Source: Heterostelium album PN500
Lineage: Eukaryota > Evosea > Eumycetozoa > Acytosteliales > Acytosteliaceae
DNA length: 64,000 bases
Direction: 5' to 3'
NCBI RefSeq assembly: GCF_000004825.1
Contig: NW_008805085.1
Coordinates: 496,001 to 560,000, forward strand
Position 1 is the first letter of the stretch. Each line of letters begins with the position of its first letter. Positions 21,453 to 34,790 of this stretch are shown piece by piece. A program made the position numbers and the translations under genes. Below the pieces are notes generated by a model that made no database searches, had not been told where the DNA came from, and saw only the letters and a program-made list of their open reading frames with translations.

Positions 21453-22396
21453 ATGTCAGCACCAGTCAATTGTGAAGAATGCCAAAAGAAAGTCTACCCA
21501 TTGGAGGCTCATACTGCAGTTGGTAAATCATGGCACAAGCACTGTTACAAGTGTTTCGAGTGCAAGCAAGTATTGAACTTGAAGACCGCTCAACCACACC
21601 AAGCCTCCCAACGTATCTATTGTAACACTCATTATCCAAAGGAAAAAGCTACCCAAGTCGCTGACTCTTTGGCAGTCAAGAATGCCACAAACGCACCAAA
21701 GGTTAATTTGGTAAACAACCAAAAGCGTGGAGACGACATGGAGAATCCAATTCAAACCTCTGACACAATGCAACTTAACAATGCTAGAAGTAATTATTAT
21801 AAATATAATTGGAAAAGAGTGAGATGAGAGAGAGGTTCGTGTGTGGTTAGGTTAGATTGAGAGTGAGAGTGAAAGTGAAAGTGAGTGGAAAATTGAGTCA
21901 AATTAGAAAAAAAACAAACATTAATAATAATTAAAATATTTATTAATTATCAATTAATAATTCTATAGATGCACCAAAGGTTGAACGTCTTCCACCACAT
22001 CAAAGAGATGATCAACATGTTAAACCAATTGGAACTTTGGATATGGCACATTTGAATGCCATCAATGCTCCAAAGGTCGGTACTGTCAACGATCAAGTTA
22101 GAAATGTAGATGCACCAATCGGTGGTATCGATGTCACTCTCAAGAATGCCATCAACGCACCAAAGGTCGGTACTGTCAACGATCAAGTTAGAAATGTAGA
22201 TGCACCAATTGGTGGTATCGATATGGCTACCCAGACCGCTATCAACGCACCTAAGGTCTCTGCTTACAACGAGCAAATCAGAGGTACTGGTGATGCTCCA
22301 TCCCAAGCCATCGATCTCAAGCTTCAAAATGCCATCAACGCTCCAAAACTGGACACATACAACAACGAGATTAAATCAATCGAACGTGATGTTTAA
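21453..22396 (+). CDS. LimE-like protein: one LIM domain plus NAPKV repeats
   Basis: Two exons (21453-21789, 21969-22396) give 254 residues. The LIM zinc ligands are C7, C10, H28, C31, C34, C37, C57 and H60. After the LIM domain come short repeats built on N-A-(I/T)-N-A-P-K-V. In exon 2 they form a 90-bp (30-codon) tandem repeat starting at 22055, 22145 and 22235, with the first two copies almost identical in DNA. D. discoideum LimE has one LIM domain followed by related NALNAPK repeats and associates with the actin cortex. This protein is probably of that type, longer than LimE by extra repeats. The near-identity of two units suggests recent duplication or gene conversion. Confidence 0.85.
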
Positions 22397-22790
22397 AATA
22401 AATAATAAACATTTCAATAATCGATATCCGACTATTATTCGAAAAACAAATACATTATTATTTAAAATGATTTAATACTATTTAAATCAAAACCAAATAT
22501 ATTTAAAGACAATAAATTAATCAAGAGAGTTCATGTCCATTCTAAAAATATTGGAGATATTCTTTTATTCTATTCCATTTATATACAAAAATAATATTAT
22601 TTATATGAAAGAAAAATGGTTAACATTTATTTAAATGATTTATTTTTTGAACTTCTATTTTTTGACCCCCCTTGTTTAATTTTTTTTAAAGTGATTATAA
22701 AGGTACCAAATTTGGATCATGATTTAAACTAAATTTAGTTTTATTTTATTTTATTTTTTAAAACTAAACTTATATTGTTACTTACAGATA
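22397..22790. other. Intergenic, LimE-like / GPAA1
   Basis: AT-rich gap of 394 bases between two co-directional genes. Nothing else seen. It includes a likely GPAA1 promoter with T-runs. Confidence 0.5.
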
Positions 22791-25421
22791 ATGTCAAAAC
22801 ATCGAAATGATCATTTTAAAGATAATTCAGATCCTGTCGATGATGGTGATGATGAACTTACCAATGAAGATGACGATGATGATCATATCTCTGTAGATTC
22901 AATCGTACAAAAAAGAAAATCAAGACATCTCAACAATAGAAATAGTAGTAGTAATAACAAGAATAAACATGATAAAAATAATAACAAAATTAATATCGAT
23001 AATAAATTTAATAGTAGAAATCTTGGTATATTTGAATATCTAAAAACAGAGGTTGAATCTTTAGGTTCTATTGTAGCTGATATAGTATTAGATTTCTTTA
23101 AAAATACAAAGTTTGTTATTTTACTATCGATACTAGTTCATTTTGCAGCCATCTATCTTTTATTTACATTGCCAACAATGGGTAACTATCACCCTATTCA
23201 AAATTATCAATAATCGTTACCAAAAGAATTACAACTAATCTAAATAAATCAATTATAAGGCTCAAATACTTATGTTTCAGAAAAGAATCTTCAATGTACA
23301 GTTAAACCATTTATTACTTCTGATTTCTCAGAAAATGCAATCGAATATGCCAATCAATTTAATACTATAGTAAGTTTGAATGATTTGATAAATAAGTCTG
23401 GTTGGTTGTATTAATGTTGTTGTTGTTGTTAGTTTCCATCTAGTAGATCAGTTGGTAGTATAAATAATATAAATAGTGCAATGTGGATAAGAGACGAGAT
23501 TGAAAAGATGGGTGTAGAAACACAGCTACATTATTTCAATAGTTCATTTGGCAATGTTGGAGTGAATGTTATCGGTGTGAATAGGGCACCAAGATCACTT
23601 GGAACAGAGTGTTTTGTTCTGACAACATCGTTTGACCAGTGGCACAGTGGTGGTTCAGTTGGATTCTTACTGGCATTCCTCAGCTATCTACAAACCACAT
23701 CGTGGCAAGCGAGAGATGTTTTGTTTGTATTTACAAGTGAAGGTGGTGAGAGTAATGGTGGCTCGATGATGGACATAAGTGGTATCTCTGTTTGGTTGAA
23801 TGACTACAATCAGCCGCCCATAGGTTGGACAGGTTCTGGTGCACCGCTGCTGCGTGCCGGTCAAATCTACGGAGCAATTTCACTCGATCGCATTGGAAAT
23901 AAGATTATGGAGAAATTAGTAATATACCCCGAGGGACTGAGCGGAGCACTCTCGAATCTCGATATCATCAATGTTGTCACTACCACTTCGTATCTCAATG
24001 AGATACCCGCTGGAATAATCACTCAGTTTGGCGAGGAGGATGACGACGGTTCTGTCAATGGACTTCTAGTATTCATGTGGAATTCAGCACTTTCAATGCC
24101 ACGTTCCAATCACGCTATCTTTACTCGCTATGGTATCAACGCTGTTGGTGTCAGTACCTATTCTAATCACACTGTTTGGGATATGGATTTCTTAAATAAT
24201 CCACTTCATAAAGAATATAATAGAATTGGAAATGAGTAAGTAACTATTACATATATTTTTACAATATTCTTTATGTCGAAAGATTGACTAATAAAGTGAA
24301 CACTTTTGTTGTAAATAGTGATTTTATAAATCTTAGTAATGAAACTATGTATAATATGGGAAAGATTATTGAAACATCATTGAGACATCTACATAATGCT
24401 GATGAACAGTTACATCAGAGTTTCACATGGTATATGATGGCAGGTGCCGTTTTCTTTATTGATTTGGGACAGGCCTTGTTACCTCTTATAGTTTTTTCAG
24501 CATCGTTGGGATTGATATTGATTTCTATGATGGCTTCGTTTGATGGTCTCAACTACAGTGTAATCTATTCATTACCATGGACATTTTCACTTATTACATT
24601 CTGTTTGATGGAACTTCAACTACCTAAAATATTTTCGAAACTTCATTTGATACCATCAAACAAAAATTTAATTGTAAATATCATCATTAAAAATCAACCT
24701 ATTAAACAAACTTTATATTAATCTATTTATTTAGCCAGCAAATTTACAAACAACAGGAATACTCAGTGGATATACTATTGAAGATCAAATTATTATAGTT
24801 GCAGCTCTATATATTTTAGCATGTATTTTATTTTACTTTACAATTCTATTGCCACTATCGAATTACCTGACATCAATCGTTTCAAAGTTTAATGGTAAAC
24901 CAAAGAATCAATGGGCTGGATTACATTCCATTCTTATTGCTTGTAAGTAGTGTTGTTAACAACCGATAAGTTTTAAAATGTAACATCATATTAATTAAAA
25001 TCATGATTTAGACTACTCTTTATTAAGTTTAATGGGAATGATGTTAAATAATCAGTTCTCATGTCTATTTATTGTCATTTCGATACCAACATTACACTTT
25101 ACAACCTATATACTGATAAAGAGATCATCTGTATTCATTAGATCACTCTGGATGGTATTGTGTCTGCTGTCACATCCATTATTTTTGGTATTTGAATGGT
25201 GGGGAACTAGTTCTGTTGGCTGGAAGCGAACATTCATTGGAATAATCATTGGTAATGAATGGGGATTCCTCTTTTGGCCATACTTTATATTATTACTACA
25301 ACCAATGTGGTTGGGAATGTTTAAATTACTATTCCTAACGCCACCAAATGATGAACAACAACAACAGGAGAAACACAATGCTTATAAGCATCATAAATCA
25401 AATAAACTAAAACATAAATAA
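22791..25421 (+). CDS. gpaa1: GPI transamidase subunit GPAA1/Gaa1
   Basis: Six exons: 22791-23181, 23281-23369, 23433-24235, 24283-24673, 24735-24942 and 25012-25421. All join in frame. An acidic, Asn-rich cytosolic N-terminus precedes a first membrane span (FVILLSILVHFAAIYLLFTL). A large lumenal domain follows with the Gaa1-type peptidase-like fold (FDQWHSGGSVGFLLAFLSYL, VFTSEGGESNGGSMMDISG). Several C-terminal membrane spans end in WGFLFWPYFILLLQPMWL. GPAA1 is part of the ER complex that attaches GPI anchors to proteins. The length and the lumenal loop plus multi-span tail fit the family. The last residues are a Lys/His-rich tail. Confidence 0.9.
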
Positions 25422-25482
25422 AATAATCTAACGTAGATTATTAAAACAAAACAAATTTTTTTTTATTTTTTAAATTAATTGT

Positions 25483-27143
25483 TTATTTGGTTTGTTCTTT
25501 TGCACCTTCGACGGTCATCTTTCTAAGTTTGATTGCTTTTTCATCTTTAGAATCTTCATCTTCCTTAACTTCTTCTTGAACCTCTGGTTCATCTTCTTGT
25601 TCTTCATCATCCTCACCATCATCTTTGCTGTCTGCTTTCTCTCTCTTGTTGAGTGTCAAATACTTTTTGTATTGAATCTTCATCAAGAATTTGAATGATT
25701 GCAAATTGTTAACGGGTGCAAAGCTGTGTGTATTGATTTTCTCTACGAATGCTTGGTCGAGAGAGTTGGTAGCTGTGTCGAATGCCAACAACAATGGTGT
25801 TGACTCTTCACTGGTGATGGTTGGCACCAACAATCTGCTACCTACAACAACGCAGTAGGACAATGGTTGTGCTGGAAGGTCAACAGTTGGTAGTTGCTCC
25901 AAGTTGTTGGTCTCTCCATTGAATTTATAACAATATAACGATGATTTACCTTCGATCGATAGGTATAGAGTGTTGTTTACGATTGCCAACGGTAAGGTAA
26001 TAACTTCATCGACGGCTTGACCGGCTTGCTTCAAATCTAACGATTGCAAAACCTCACCGCTCTTCCAATTCCAAACTTTGACAGTACCATCACCAGAACC
26101 TGAAACAATAATCTCTGGCTTGCTTGGATTGAATATGAATTTTGATACGAATCTAAATTGAACAAGATTATTGTTAGTTTCAATGAACTTCATAGGCAGA
26201 TATTAAAGTTTAGTTTATCAACTTACAAAGTATGTCCAAGACAGAAGTTATTGATATCAAAAGTATTTGGATAGTTACTAACTCTGATCTTCTCATCACG
26301 ATCCGATGTAAGTAAATAATTGTAACATGGTGAGAATTGCTAAATATTTAAAAGTAAGTATATCAATATAATGCTATATATATATATTTATGCTTTTCAG
26401 TTTAACTTTATAAAACTTACTGTATCGGTAATAGCAGAGAAATGACCAAGTAACTCTGTTCCATCTTGATTATCTGGACCATCTAGTTTATAGGAGAGAA
26501 CATCACCAGTCTTATCTGTCAAAATAATTGTTTTGTTATCTTTTGGTAAAACAGATGACAATATCTTTAATTTAGTTGAGCTGAATTCAAAAAAAAAAAA
26601 AAAAAAAAAAGTTAAATATTCTTAGGTGTCTATCTGAACGATCTAAAATATGTGACCTACACTTGAAGAGATTGAATCCATTTGTCATTGATGTTTTGTG
26701 GTTTCTTCCAGATTGTAAATGTCTTTACTTTCGATGCTGTGGTGATGATAGCTGATGAATCATGAGTGAATGAAACTGAATTTAAACTCTCGTTTTGAGC
26801 GATTTCATTTAATGAACTATCACTATCATAGGCGGGAAAAGTAAAAAGTTAGTATTTAAAATGCTTTACTCAAATTAACATGTTAAACAACAACTAAATA
26901 CCTAAGATTGAAGGAATATAAGATATCACCGACAGAGAATACTACAATGTTCAAAACACTTGAGTATTGGATAGTTGAAATCGGTGCTTTAGCAAAATTA
27001 TATGGGATCAAGGTTTGATCATTATAATGATTGTTTTTTTCTTTTTTAACGTTATTTTCTTTATTATCGTTGTTTTCTTTGTTGTTATTTTTAGGTTTCA
27101 TTGCTGGAGCAAGCTTTCTTACTGTTTGTTTTGTTCTTGCCAT
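25483..27143 (-). CDS. wdr4: WD-repeat tRNA (guanine-N7) methyltransferase subunit WDR4/Trm82
   Basis: Five exons: 27143-26902, 26822-26661, 26580-26421, 26339-26227 and 26152-25483. A basic Asn/Lys N-terminus is followed by WD blades. The diagnostic stretches are [40 protein letters not shown] (assembled across the last intron, compare human YCLGHTEFVSRI) and [16 protein letters not shown]4/Trm82 is the non-catalytic partner of METTL1/Trm8 and makes m7G46 in tRNA. The C-terminus is an acidic Glu/Asp/Lys tail. The gene is divergent from the LYR-protein gene with about 200 bases between starts. Confidence 0.9.
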
Positions 27144-27350
27144 TCTTTAAAATTATAATAAGTTCTATCTATTAATAATCAAAAGTAATTTAAATCTAAT
27201 AAAAAAAAGTAATAAAGTAGTTTCAAAAAAAAAACGATCAAAAATTTAAAATTTTAAAAATAAAAAAAAACGAAAATCAAGTTCAAATATATATTAGTTT
27301 TATTGAAAAATTATCTGATAATTATATAATTAAAAACAACAACAACAACG

Positions 27351-27617
27351 ATGGTGTCTAAAAAAGAAATTATTACAATCTATAGATCTATTTTAAGAAA
27401 AGCAAATAGAGATTTACAATTTTCAAATTATGAATATTTCAGATTCAGATTATCAAAGTCTTTTAAAGAGCCTGTTCCAAACAAATATATCTTAACTAGA
27501 AAATATCAAGTATGTATACATGATACTATTGTTTTTTATTGAATTTAAAACTAATCATAAAATATTTTAAAAAAGGATGCATTATACCTTCAATCAAATT
27601 TGGGTAATTTGATGTAA
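27351..27617 (+). CDS. Small LYR-motif (Complex1_LYR-like) protein
   Basis: Two exons (27351-27509, 27576-27617) give 66 residues. The start KEIITIYRSILRKANRDLQF carries a Y-R-x-x-L-R helix of the LYR family, and a later conserved-type Phe lies in RLSKSFKEPV. LYR proteins are small mitochondrial factors that bind acyl-ACP and help assemble iron-sulfur or respiratory complexes. The length is at the short end of the family, so which human LYRM it matches is not decided. The start is preceded by a CAA-rich leader. Confidence 0.65.
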
Positions 27618-27707
27618 GAAATAAACATATATATAATAAATACTATAGATTGTAAATAAAAATTAAAGAATGAAAAGAAATTATTATAGTCATTTATTTA
27701 ATTATTA

Positions 27708-29155
27708 TTAGTTTGGTGTTGTTAATTTCTTAATTTGATTCTTAATGAGTACTGTATTTTCGTTGGTTTCACCATAACATATAACTGCGCATTCGTATGC
27801 TTTCTGTAGGTATCTGTTCGATTGCATGAGATTGTCTTTCATTGCTTTGTTGGATGCGATTGTTGCTTGTGCTTCGCTTTCATTCATCATTGACTGTACC
27901 TCCTCCATCTTTGAACCGATCTGGCTAATGAATAGTTTCTCGTAGAGATCGGCAACCAGCTCGTAACACTCGACTAGCTCACCGGTCTGTGCGCGCAATA
28001 TCTTCTTGACGATCTTCTTTACCTGTTTGCAATGATGAATGGCATCACGGAATCTCTCCAGCTTATCGAGACAATTGGTCATGTTCAAATGATGTTGCAG
28101 TCTGAGTACGTGGTTAGTGTGTAGTTGCTCGAGTGTCGCAGTGTACTGTGGCTGCTCTACCTGCTCCAAATAGGCATTGGGATCGACTCTCCATTTCTTC
28201 TCATTGATTGTCTGTTTGAGTTGATCGATACCTTTGAGTTGTTGAATGATACGGTCGTTCTGTTCTTGACGACAACCCAGACAACGCCAGAGACGTGCCA
28301 ACACATTGTCTTTCTCATTGTAGCTGATAATTGGTGAAACCCAACCCTCTTGACAACTCGGACATTTGAACGACGACAAATAACGACCACACTCTGTCGG
28401 ATCTTGACAACGTTCACATCTACAATAGAAATGCTTGGATTGCAACAACACCTGTTGTCTTTCAAAGGTCGGTTCCAACAAATCTACATAACTATCAAAT
28501 ATATCTCCACCTTGCTCAATATCCTGAATACATCTCATCTGTAATTGATTATCTGTAAACAAACATTGTTGTTGTTAGCATTTTCAACAATCGTTAAATA
28601 TAAAGTTGTTGTATTCTTAATTTATCAAAACTTACTTTGAATGGAATAGAATGTATTTGGTTGACAACTATGATTGAGTAGTGCAGCTTCATAGAAGAAT
28701 CCGTTCGATACGATAATAGAGTTCTTGGTGGATGCGAATGAGTTGACCATTGTGGCGCAGGCAGTGTTGATGATCTCCTGTTTGGTGAAGAATGAGAGGA
28801 GTGTTGGATCAATATGTTTGTCCTCTTGGAGTAACTCGATGAATCTATCGGCAAAACGACTGGTCTGTTCGAGCCATTGTGGTGCACGCTTCTCGAATTC
28901 CTGTTGCTGCACCGATAGTGTACCGACACCGCCATTGTAGAGCTCAGACAGTATGTTCTTCTTTAGCAAGATTCTCAATACCAACAGTGAATGTGAGAGG
29001 TCATTCTGCACATCGACCGTTGCTTGTGCAACCTTTACAACGAATGAGCACTCCAATTGATGAACCATATCATTACAACAGCTATCGCTACAGAACCACA
29101 ATCCACATCCATAAGAACATTGTACTCTTGCAATAGTAACTTTATTTTCATTACC

Positions 29156-29188
<33 letters not shown>

Positions 29189-29443
29189 TGATGTATTATT
29201 ATTATCTACAGATGAATTACCAGTTGTTGTTGCTGCTGCAGTTGTTGTGTTTGGTACTTGTTTCATCTCCTTACAACAAAGTGAGCACATAGATGCATTT
29301 GCAATGTATTTTGTGACTGGTATCGAAGCGAATGAAGTCTCTTTGAATAGGAGATCTCCCTTCTTCAATGATTGACAAGCAACTACATGTCTACCAATGA
29401 ATCTATCACTATTATCTATTATCCTGTATTTATTTATTGACAT
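27708..29443 (-). CDS. SET and MYND domain protein (SMYD-like lysine methyltransferase)
   Basis: Two exons (29443-28636, 28552-27708) give about 550 residues. The SET domain is split by the MYND zinc finger, as in SMYD proteins. The MYND-type cysteines are in CSLC..., CSYGCGLWFCSDSC and MVHQLEC, with an Asn/Thr low-complexity insertion between them. The SET core shows AALLNHSCQPNTF (the NHSCxPN motif) and, after the intron, FDSYVDLLEPTFERQQVLL followed by the post-SET cysteines FYCRCERC. A helical TPR-like C-terminal region follows (YLQKAYECAVICYGETNENT), as in SMYD1-3. It is likely a protein or histone lysine methyltransferase; the substrate is unknown. Confidence 0.88.
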
Positions 29444-29559
29444 ATTATATTGTAAATAGTTAACAAAAAAAAAAAAAAAAAAGAAAGAAAATGATCTTGC
29501 TTGACCGACAGCAAGAAAACGAAAAACGATCGATTTTTTGATTAAAAAAAAAAAAAAAA

Positions 29560-31348
29560 TTAAAGTCTCTGTCTCTTTTTATTATTACAATCATTGTTGT
29601 CAGATTTCCTTTTAGTATCGATATTCTTTAATCTACTTAGTATATTACTATCTTGTATTTGTGATGTGAATTTAGTTATAGTACCATGTTCTGTTATGAT
29701 TGTGTAGAATCGACTTGCAATGATGAGATCAACAACGACTAGATGTCCTGAGTTTAGATAGCTAGTGATTGTATTTACTAGATTATCATTAACATCGCTT
29801 CCAACAGATTCCAAAATTTCTAACAATAATTCAATTATACCTATTTCTACCATGTAATCTATATATTCATTCTTTTCCATTGTAATAGAGAACATAGAGA
29901 ATATATCCTATGAATAGCAATAAACAAAAATATAATTAGTACATATAATTATTTCATTCATTTATATGTTCTTGTTCTTCTTCTTCTTCATACATCATTA
30001 TCTTGAATAATTAGATGTCTACAATGATTTAGTACCAATCTTAGAATATTAGATTTGACAGCCAAGTGGAACGGTGCATTGGCTATCACTAAGATAGCAA
30101 TCCTTCTAATATTTTCATTACTGTGAGTTATCAACGGTTTTGTACACTCTAACAATGACTCATCAACTATTGAATGACTTTTATATTTCGATGCAATCTG
30201 TTTATTAATATAATATAAAGAATATAAAACTTTTTCAATTATTCTAAAAATTTAACATATAAAAGTTATTGTTCTGTAATTAGTATTAATTTCTAATATA
30301 AAACATTTACTTATGTCATACCCTGTTGATAGATTAGGTGTTAAGAACTTGATGAATCGATTCGATATATCTAAAGTTGATAAAAATTTGCATAGTTTAT
30401 TGTTAGCCGTGAGTACAACCCTTTCAAGTATGAAAAGTATATCGACGGCTATGTTGAAATCTGATATTGTATCCATACATCCTATTAAAACAGGTAGAAT
30501 CGTTTCAAACTAAATAGGTAATGTGTTTATAATTATAATTAATAGATTGTAATATTTAATTAGTATTAATTTAACGACAACTTACGTGAGGAGGTATATC
30601 TGGGTCATTAAATATATGCGATGATGATAATATCTTGATACAAAGTCCAACATAATCGGTATGATTGATGCCCTTTTTAATTAGACCAATTATCTTTTTG
30701 TCGAATTCACTATTTGAAAAGCTTAATGTATTATAAGATTCGAATGTAGTATCTCTTAGAAACTTAAATGAAATATTCATGCATTCCAGTGATTTCGTTG
30801 CCAACTCCAAGTTTGGTAATGTTGAAAGTTCAAGTAACCTTTATTTAGATAATATTTATATTAATATCTACAACAAACTAGCCTTTTAAATCATCATCAT
30901 TAACATTCTAAAACCTACACATCAGCAATATTATATGCTAGGAAAATATCTCTTGATATGTTTGCATGTTCTTTAATTGCTAACTAATAATATTAACATT
31001 ATTTTCATTATTTAGATCAAGATAAATAAATATAATCAAAAATAGGATAATTACATTTGTGATGATCGATAGTATTTCATATTTAGATTGAAAAGAGTAT
31101 TGTCCAAATTGTAGTATATCAAAGAGTCGTGAGAAAACTTGAAAACTATTCATTTCATCAATCATTCTAACTTTGATTCTCCAATCCTAATTAGATTACA
31201 ATAATATTAGTCACAATGACTTTATTTGGTGTTAAATTAAATTACATACTGCATCTTGAAAAAGTAATCTGACATCTTTTAGTGATTTCTCAAGTGTATG
31301 TATATCCTCTGAAAATAAATCATTAATATAAAAAGACAGTGATGTCAT
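29560..31348 (-). CDS. Armadillo-like repeat protein, importin-alpha-like, unassigned
   Basis: Seven exons: 31348-31250, 31186-31055, 30983-30919, 30838-30586, 30509-30322, 30177-29994 and 29907-29560. They give 422 residues. The junction between exons 5 and 6 works with donor GGGTATGA and acceptor ATATAAAAG; other choices break the frame. The protein is all-helical with ARM/HEAT-like repeats (SNENIRRIAILVIANAPFHL, YMVEIGIIELLLEILESVGS) and ends in a basic tail (KRKSDNNDCNNKKRQRL) that could be a nuclear signal. The acceptor-less importin-beta-binding domain of importin alpha is not evident. A fold can be stated but not a function. Confidence 0.7.
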
Positions 31349-31862
31349 ATTATTATTATTATTATTATTTTACTGTTGTATTATATATAAATAAATCATC
31401 TCAAAAAAAACAAATAAATTTGATTATACATTCATTCTTTCTTTCCAAAAATAAATCCGAGGAAAATGCAAACAATCTTTGTTTTGATAAAAAAAAACTT
31501 CCAACAAAAAGTTTATTTTTTAATTTAGGATTAACAGATCTATTATTATTATTATTATTATTGTTAATAAATATTATTAAGTGTTGACTTTGTAAATATA
31601 ATATATATTATATTTACTTAAGTATCTGAATATGTTTAGGTTAAAAAAAAATAGGTGGTCAATAAAATAATCTTTAAAATCAAAGATAATAGAATAAATT
31701 CCACAAATATCTTTATTTTTCTTTTTTTTTAATTTTTATAAAAAAATTTGAAGACAACCAACAACAATTTTTTTTTTCAATTTTTAATTAATTGTGTTCA
31801 CTCCAACAGATTATCAATATTTAATAAAAATATCGAATAATATTATATATATATAAATAACA
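31349..31862. promoter_or_regulatory. Divergent intergenic region, ARM-like / DUF4282-like
   Basis: About 510 bases of AT-rich DNA with ATT-repeat microsatellites. No gene supported. Confidence 0.4.
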
Positions 31863-32467
31863 ATGAACTCAGGAAAATACGTCGGTCTTGGTCCAAGAGA
31901 TACCTCGGAATCACCATTCCCAGATACTTATTTAAATTGGAGAGAATTGATTTACTTTAGGTATGTTTCTGAATTCAATTGACAATTATTGTCATTAAGA
32001 TTATTATCATTATAATAATTCACTGTGTACTAATAATAATAATACAATTGTTAAATATTTATTTGTACACCTATAAACATATTATATATAGATCATGGCA
32101 AGCAGCAGGTTTAATTCCATTTTTCTATTATTTCTGTTTGATTTTGGCAGTATTCTTCTTTTTGAGTGAGATTATTATATTTACTATTGCATCTGGTGCT
32201 GGTGGATTCTTCTTGGGTCTTCTTTATGGAACATTACAGTTGTTGGCCACCATTTTCGCAGCAAGAATCGGTTGTGAAGTGTTGCTCTCAATCTTTGACA
32301 TCAGAGACAACATCTACAAGAGCTCTGTCAACTCTTCCGCACCAATCTCACACCACCAACCAACCTCCTCATTCCCATCATCATCTTCCTCCTCTGACTA
32401 CAACGCCCAACAAAACAAATACCAAGAGCCATACAACTCTGGTGCACCATACCAAAACAACCTCTAA
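31863..32467 (+). CDS. Small membrane protein of DUF4282 type
   Basis: Two exons (31863-31960, 32092-32467) give 157 residues. After YLNWRELIYFRSWQAAGLIP come two membrane spans (FYYFCLILAVFFFLSEIIIF and GGFFLGLLYGTLQLLATIFA), then the conserved-looking RIGCEVLLSIFDIRDNI. The C-terminal tail is Ser/Pro/Gln-rich. The RxxxExxxxIFxIxxN pattern after the second span is that of DUF4282 proteins, known mainly from bacteria. No function is established. The start has a typical AT-rich leader ending CAATG. Confidence 0.7.
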
Positions 32468-32678
32468 ACTAAAACAAAACAACAATCAATATTAAAATGA
32501 TAATAAAATTGCATAAATAATATTATTAATATATTATATTATCTATTTACCTATACAATACTTCTATGATCATAACTTAACATAACATAACAAATAAAAC
32601 AATCTATGAACTTATATCTTAAGAATATTAATATAAAATATCAATATTAATCTTTTAAACTATTTTTTTATTTTATTG

Positions 32679-32706
<28 letters not shown>

Positions 32707-32712
<6 letters not shown>

Positions 32713-33851
32713 TAATGTTGATGGTATCCAGAATGAAAGAGTTGAACAAGCAGATGCAGCCATCATCATCTTTGGGTTCCATTGTACACAACCTACCTTC
32801 GAGGTATGACCACCCCACACAGCGACTTCCTCGCCGGTCAGTGTTCGCCAGACGTGAATGGTACCGTCTTCACTACCTGCAATGACGTACTGTGTGTCGG
32901 GTGTGAAAGATGCTTCCATTACCGATGCATTGTCATTGGTGAACGATGTGAATGTCTGTACAGTCTGTCCGTAGAACGAATCGATGAGGAATATAGTGTT
33001 CTCGGTGGTGGTCAACAGTATGTATTTACCGTCGTTCGAGAACTTCATCGAGGTCCACTCCACCGGGTTATTATACTGAATGACAAACGACATGAAGGGT
33101 CCACGATCATAGTTACGTGCATCAAACAGCTTTATAGTGTTGGCAGAGACTGCCGTAGCCAGAATCAGACCCTCTGGGTCATACGAGACTGCCGGTCTAT
33201 TGTTTCTTCTCATGATACCTTGACATGTACTAGTTCTCAAATCCCACAATCTAATAGTATCATCCAATGATCCAGACATAAACGTATCTTCTTTCGGTGA
33301 CATTGATAAAGATACAACTCTTTAAATAAAAACATTATATAAGATCGATTATTAGTCTATCATCTATAAATATCTATCAACCTAATCTAATCTATCTAAT
33401 CTATCTTTACCTATTTCTATGACCTTTAAAGTATCTAATATATTTATTATCATGTAATGAAAGATATCTAAGTGATTCTAAATTGAGAGAGTGTGATATT
33501 TAGTATGAAATGATTATATATATTTGATAAAAGAGATTAGATGAATCATTTACCATCCCAAGCATTCTTTGATGCACATAAAATAGCATTATTATGATGT
33601 GTAAATCTTATTAAATCTACACCATACTTTTTACTAAATATACTTTTTTGAGTGCTGTTGTCGAAGATGATGATGATGATGATGATGTTAGTGATCGTTA
33701 TACTATTTTGTAGGTTTTTCATATTGAACAATGTTTGATTGGTACTCACTCTCCAGAGTTTATATTATACAAGTGAATTGATTCATCATCTGATGCTGTT
33801 ACTAATAGTGTACCATCTTTATAGAAATCCATTGAGTTTATAGGTGCTGTC

Positions 33852-33889
<38 letters not shown>

Positions 33890-34055
33890 GTACATTTTAT
33901 ATATATATTATAATCAAATGATGTGATCGTTTATTTTATTAAAATGAACAGTCAAATTATAACTTGATGAGTGAAAGATATGATATACATACGTTATCTT
34001 CTTTAAATAGTTTACCTATACCCATAGAGGATATAGATACATCTGTAATTTTCAT
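32707..34055 (-). CDS. wdr82: WD-repeat protein WDR82/Swd2
   Basis: Five exons: 34055-33993, 33850-33750, 33654-33554, 33477-33411 and 33319-32707. The order of WD blades and the segments QKSIFSKKYGVDLIRFTHH, RYLSLHDNKYIRYFKGHRNR and SGSLDDTIRLWDLRTSTCQG follow human WDR82 closely (SKKYGVDLIRYTH, GSLDKTIRLWDLR). WDR82/Swd2 recruits the SET1/COMPASS H3K4 methyltransferase and also acts in the PNUTS-PP1 termination complex. The first intron contains an AT dinucleotide run at about 33860-33888. Length and the final ACSTLSFWIPS match the family. Confidence 0.94.
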
Positions 34056-34790
34056 CTTTTATTATTTTAAATATATAGATAGGTTTTTTTAAAAAATACA
34101 ATTAGTTTGATTGATATTCATTTATTTAAAACTGAAAAGTAACAATCAAATCAATTCAATCATATGATAATCAATCAAACTTCAACAAATTTGGATATTA
34201 TCGACAGATTTTCAATGAAATTTCTGAAAATAACAATACAATTATTATGGTATTACACATTTATTAATAATACATTATTAGATACAACATATAAGTATAC
34301 AAATAATAAATATTTACAAATACGATGATATTTCTTTCAATTCAAGTTTTGTTTTTGTTATTAACCTTTAATTAAATAAATTAATTCTAGAATTCTTAGT
34401 AGGGGAAATTTATTTATCTAGGTTTGCTTTGCTATTAAAAATCTTTAAATTACCATTTTTCGAAAATTAATTTATAACTTCATCAAAATAAAATTAGAAA
34501 TAAATTTTAAAATTTAAATCAAAATTCTTTGATCATTTTTAGCACTTTTGAGAACGGTTTGAAGTGTTTTTGATCAATCCATTAGTTCCAAAAATGTAGC
34601 AAAGAAAGATCTTTTCCCCATTTCTATTGAGATCACTTAACACCTCATCATCAACCCATTATTTTATTCTCAAAAGAGTTGTTAATAGATAGATAGATAA
34701 AAGACAATAAATAATAACTATATAATAATATTATTATTATTGTTTTATATTATTCTTTTTTTTTCTTTATATTAGAAGTAGAAAATAACA
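34056..34790. promoter_or_regulatory. Divergent intergenic region, WDR82 / GTPase-like fusion
   Basis: About 735 bases of AT-rich DNA between divergent starts. Nothing further recognised. Confidence 0.4.

Noticed and set aside
30200-30322. A frame break between exons 5 and 6 of the ARM-like gene
   Set aside because: Choosing donor GTATGA at 30321 and the acceptor ending at 30178 restores the frame with canonical GT-AG sites.
33860-33888. AT dinucleotide run in WDR82 intron 1
   Set aside because: Simple microsatellite common in this genome; no further meaning seen.
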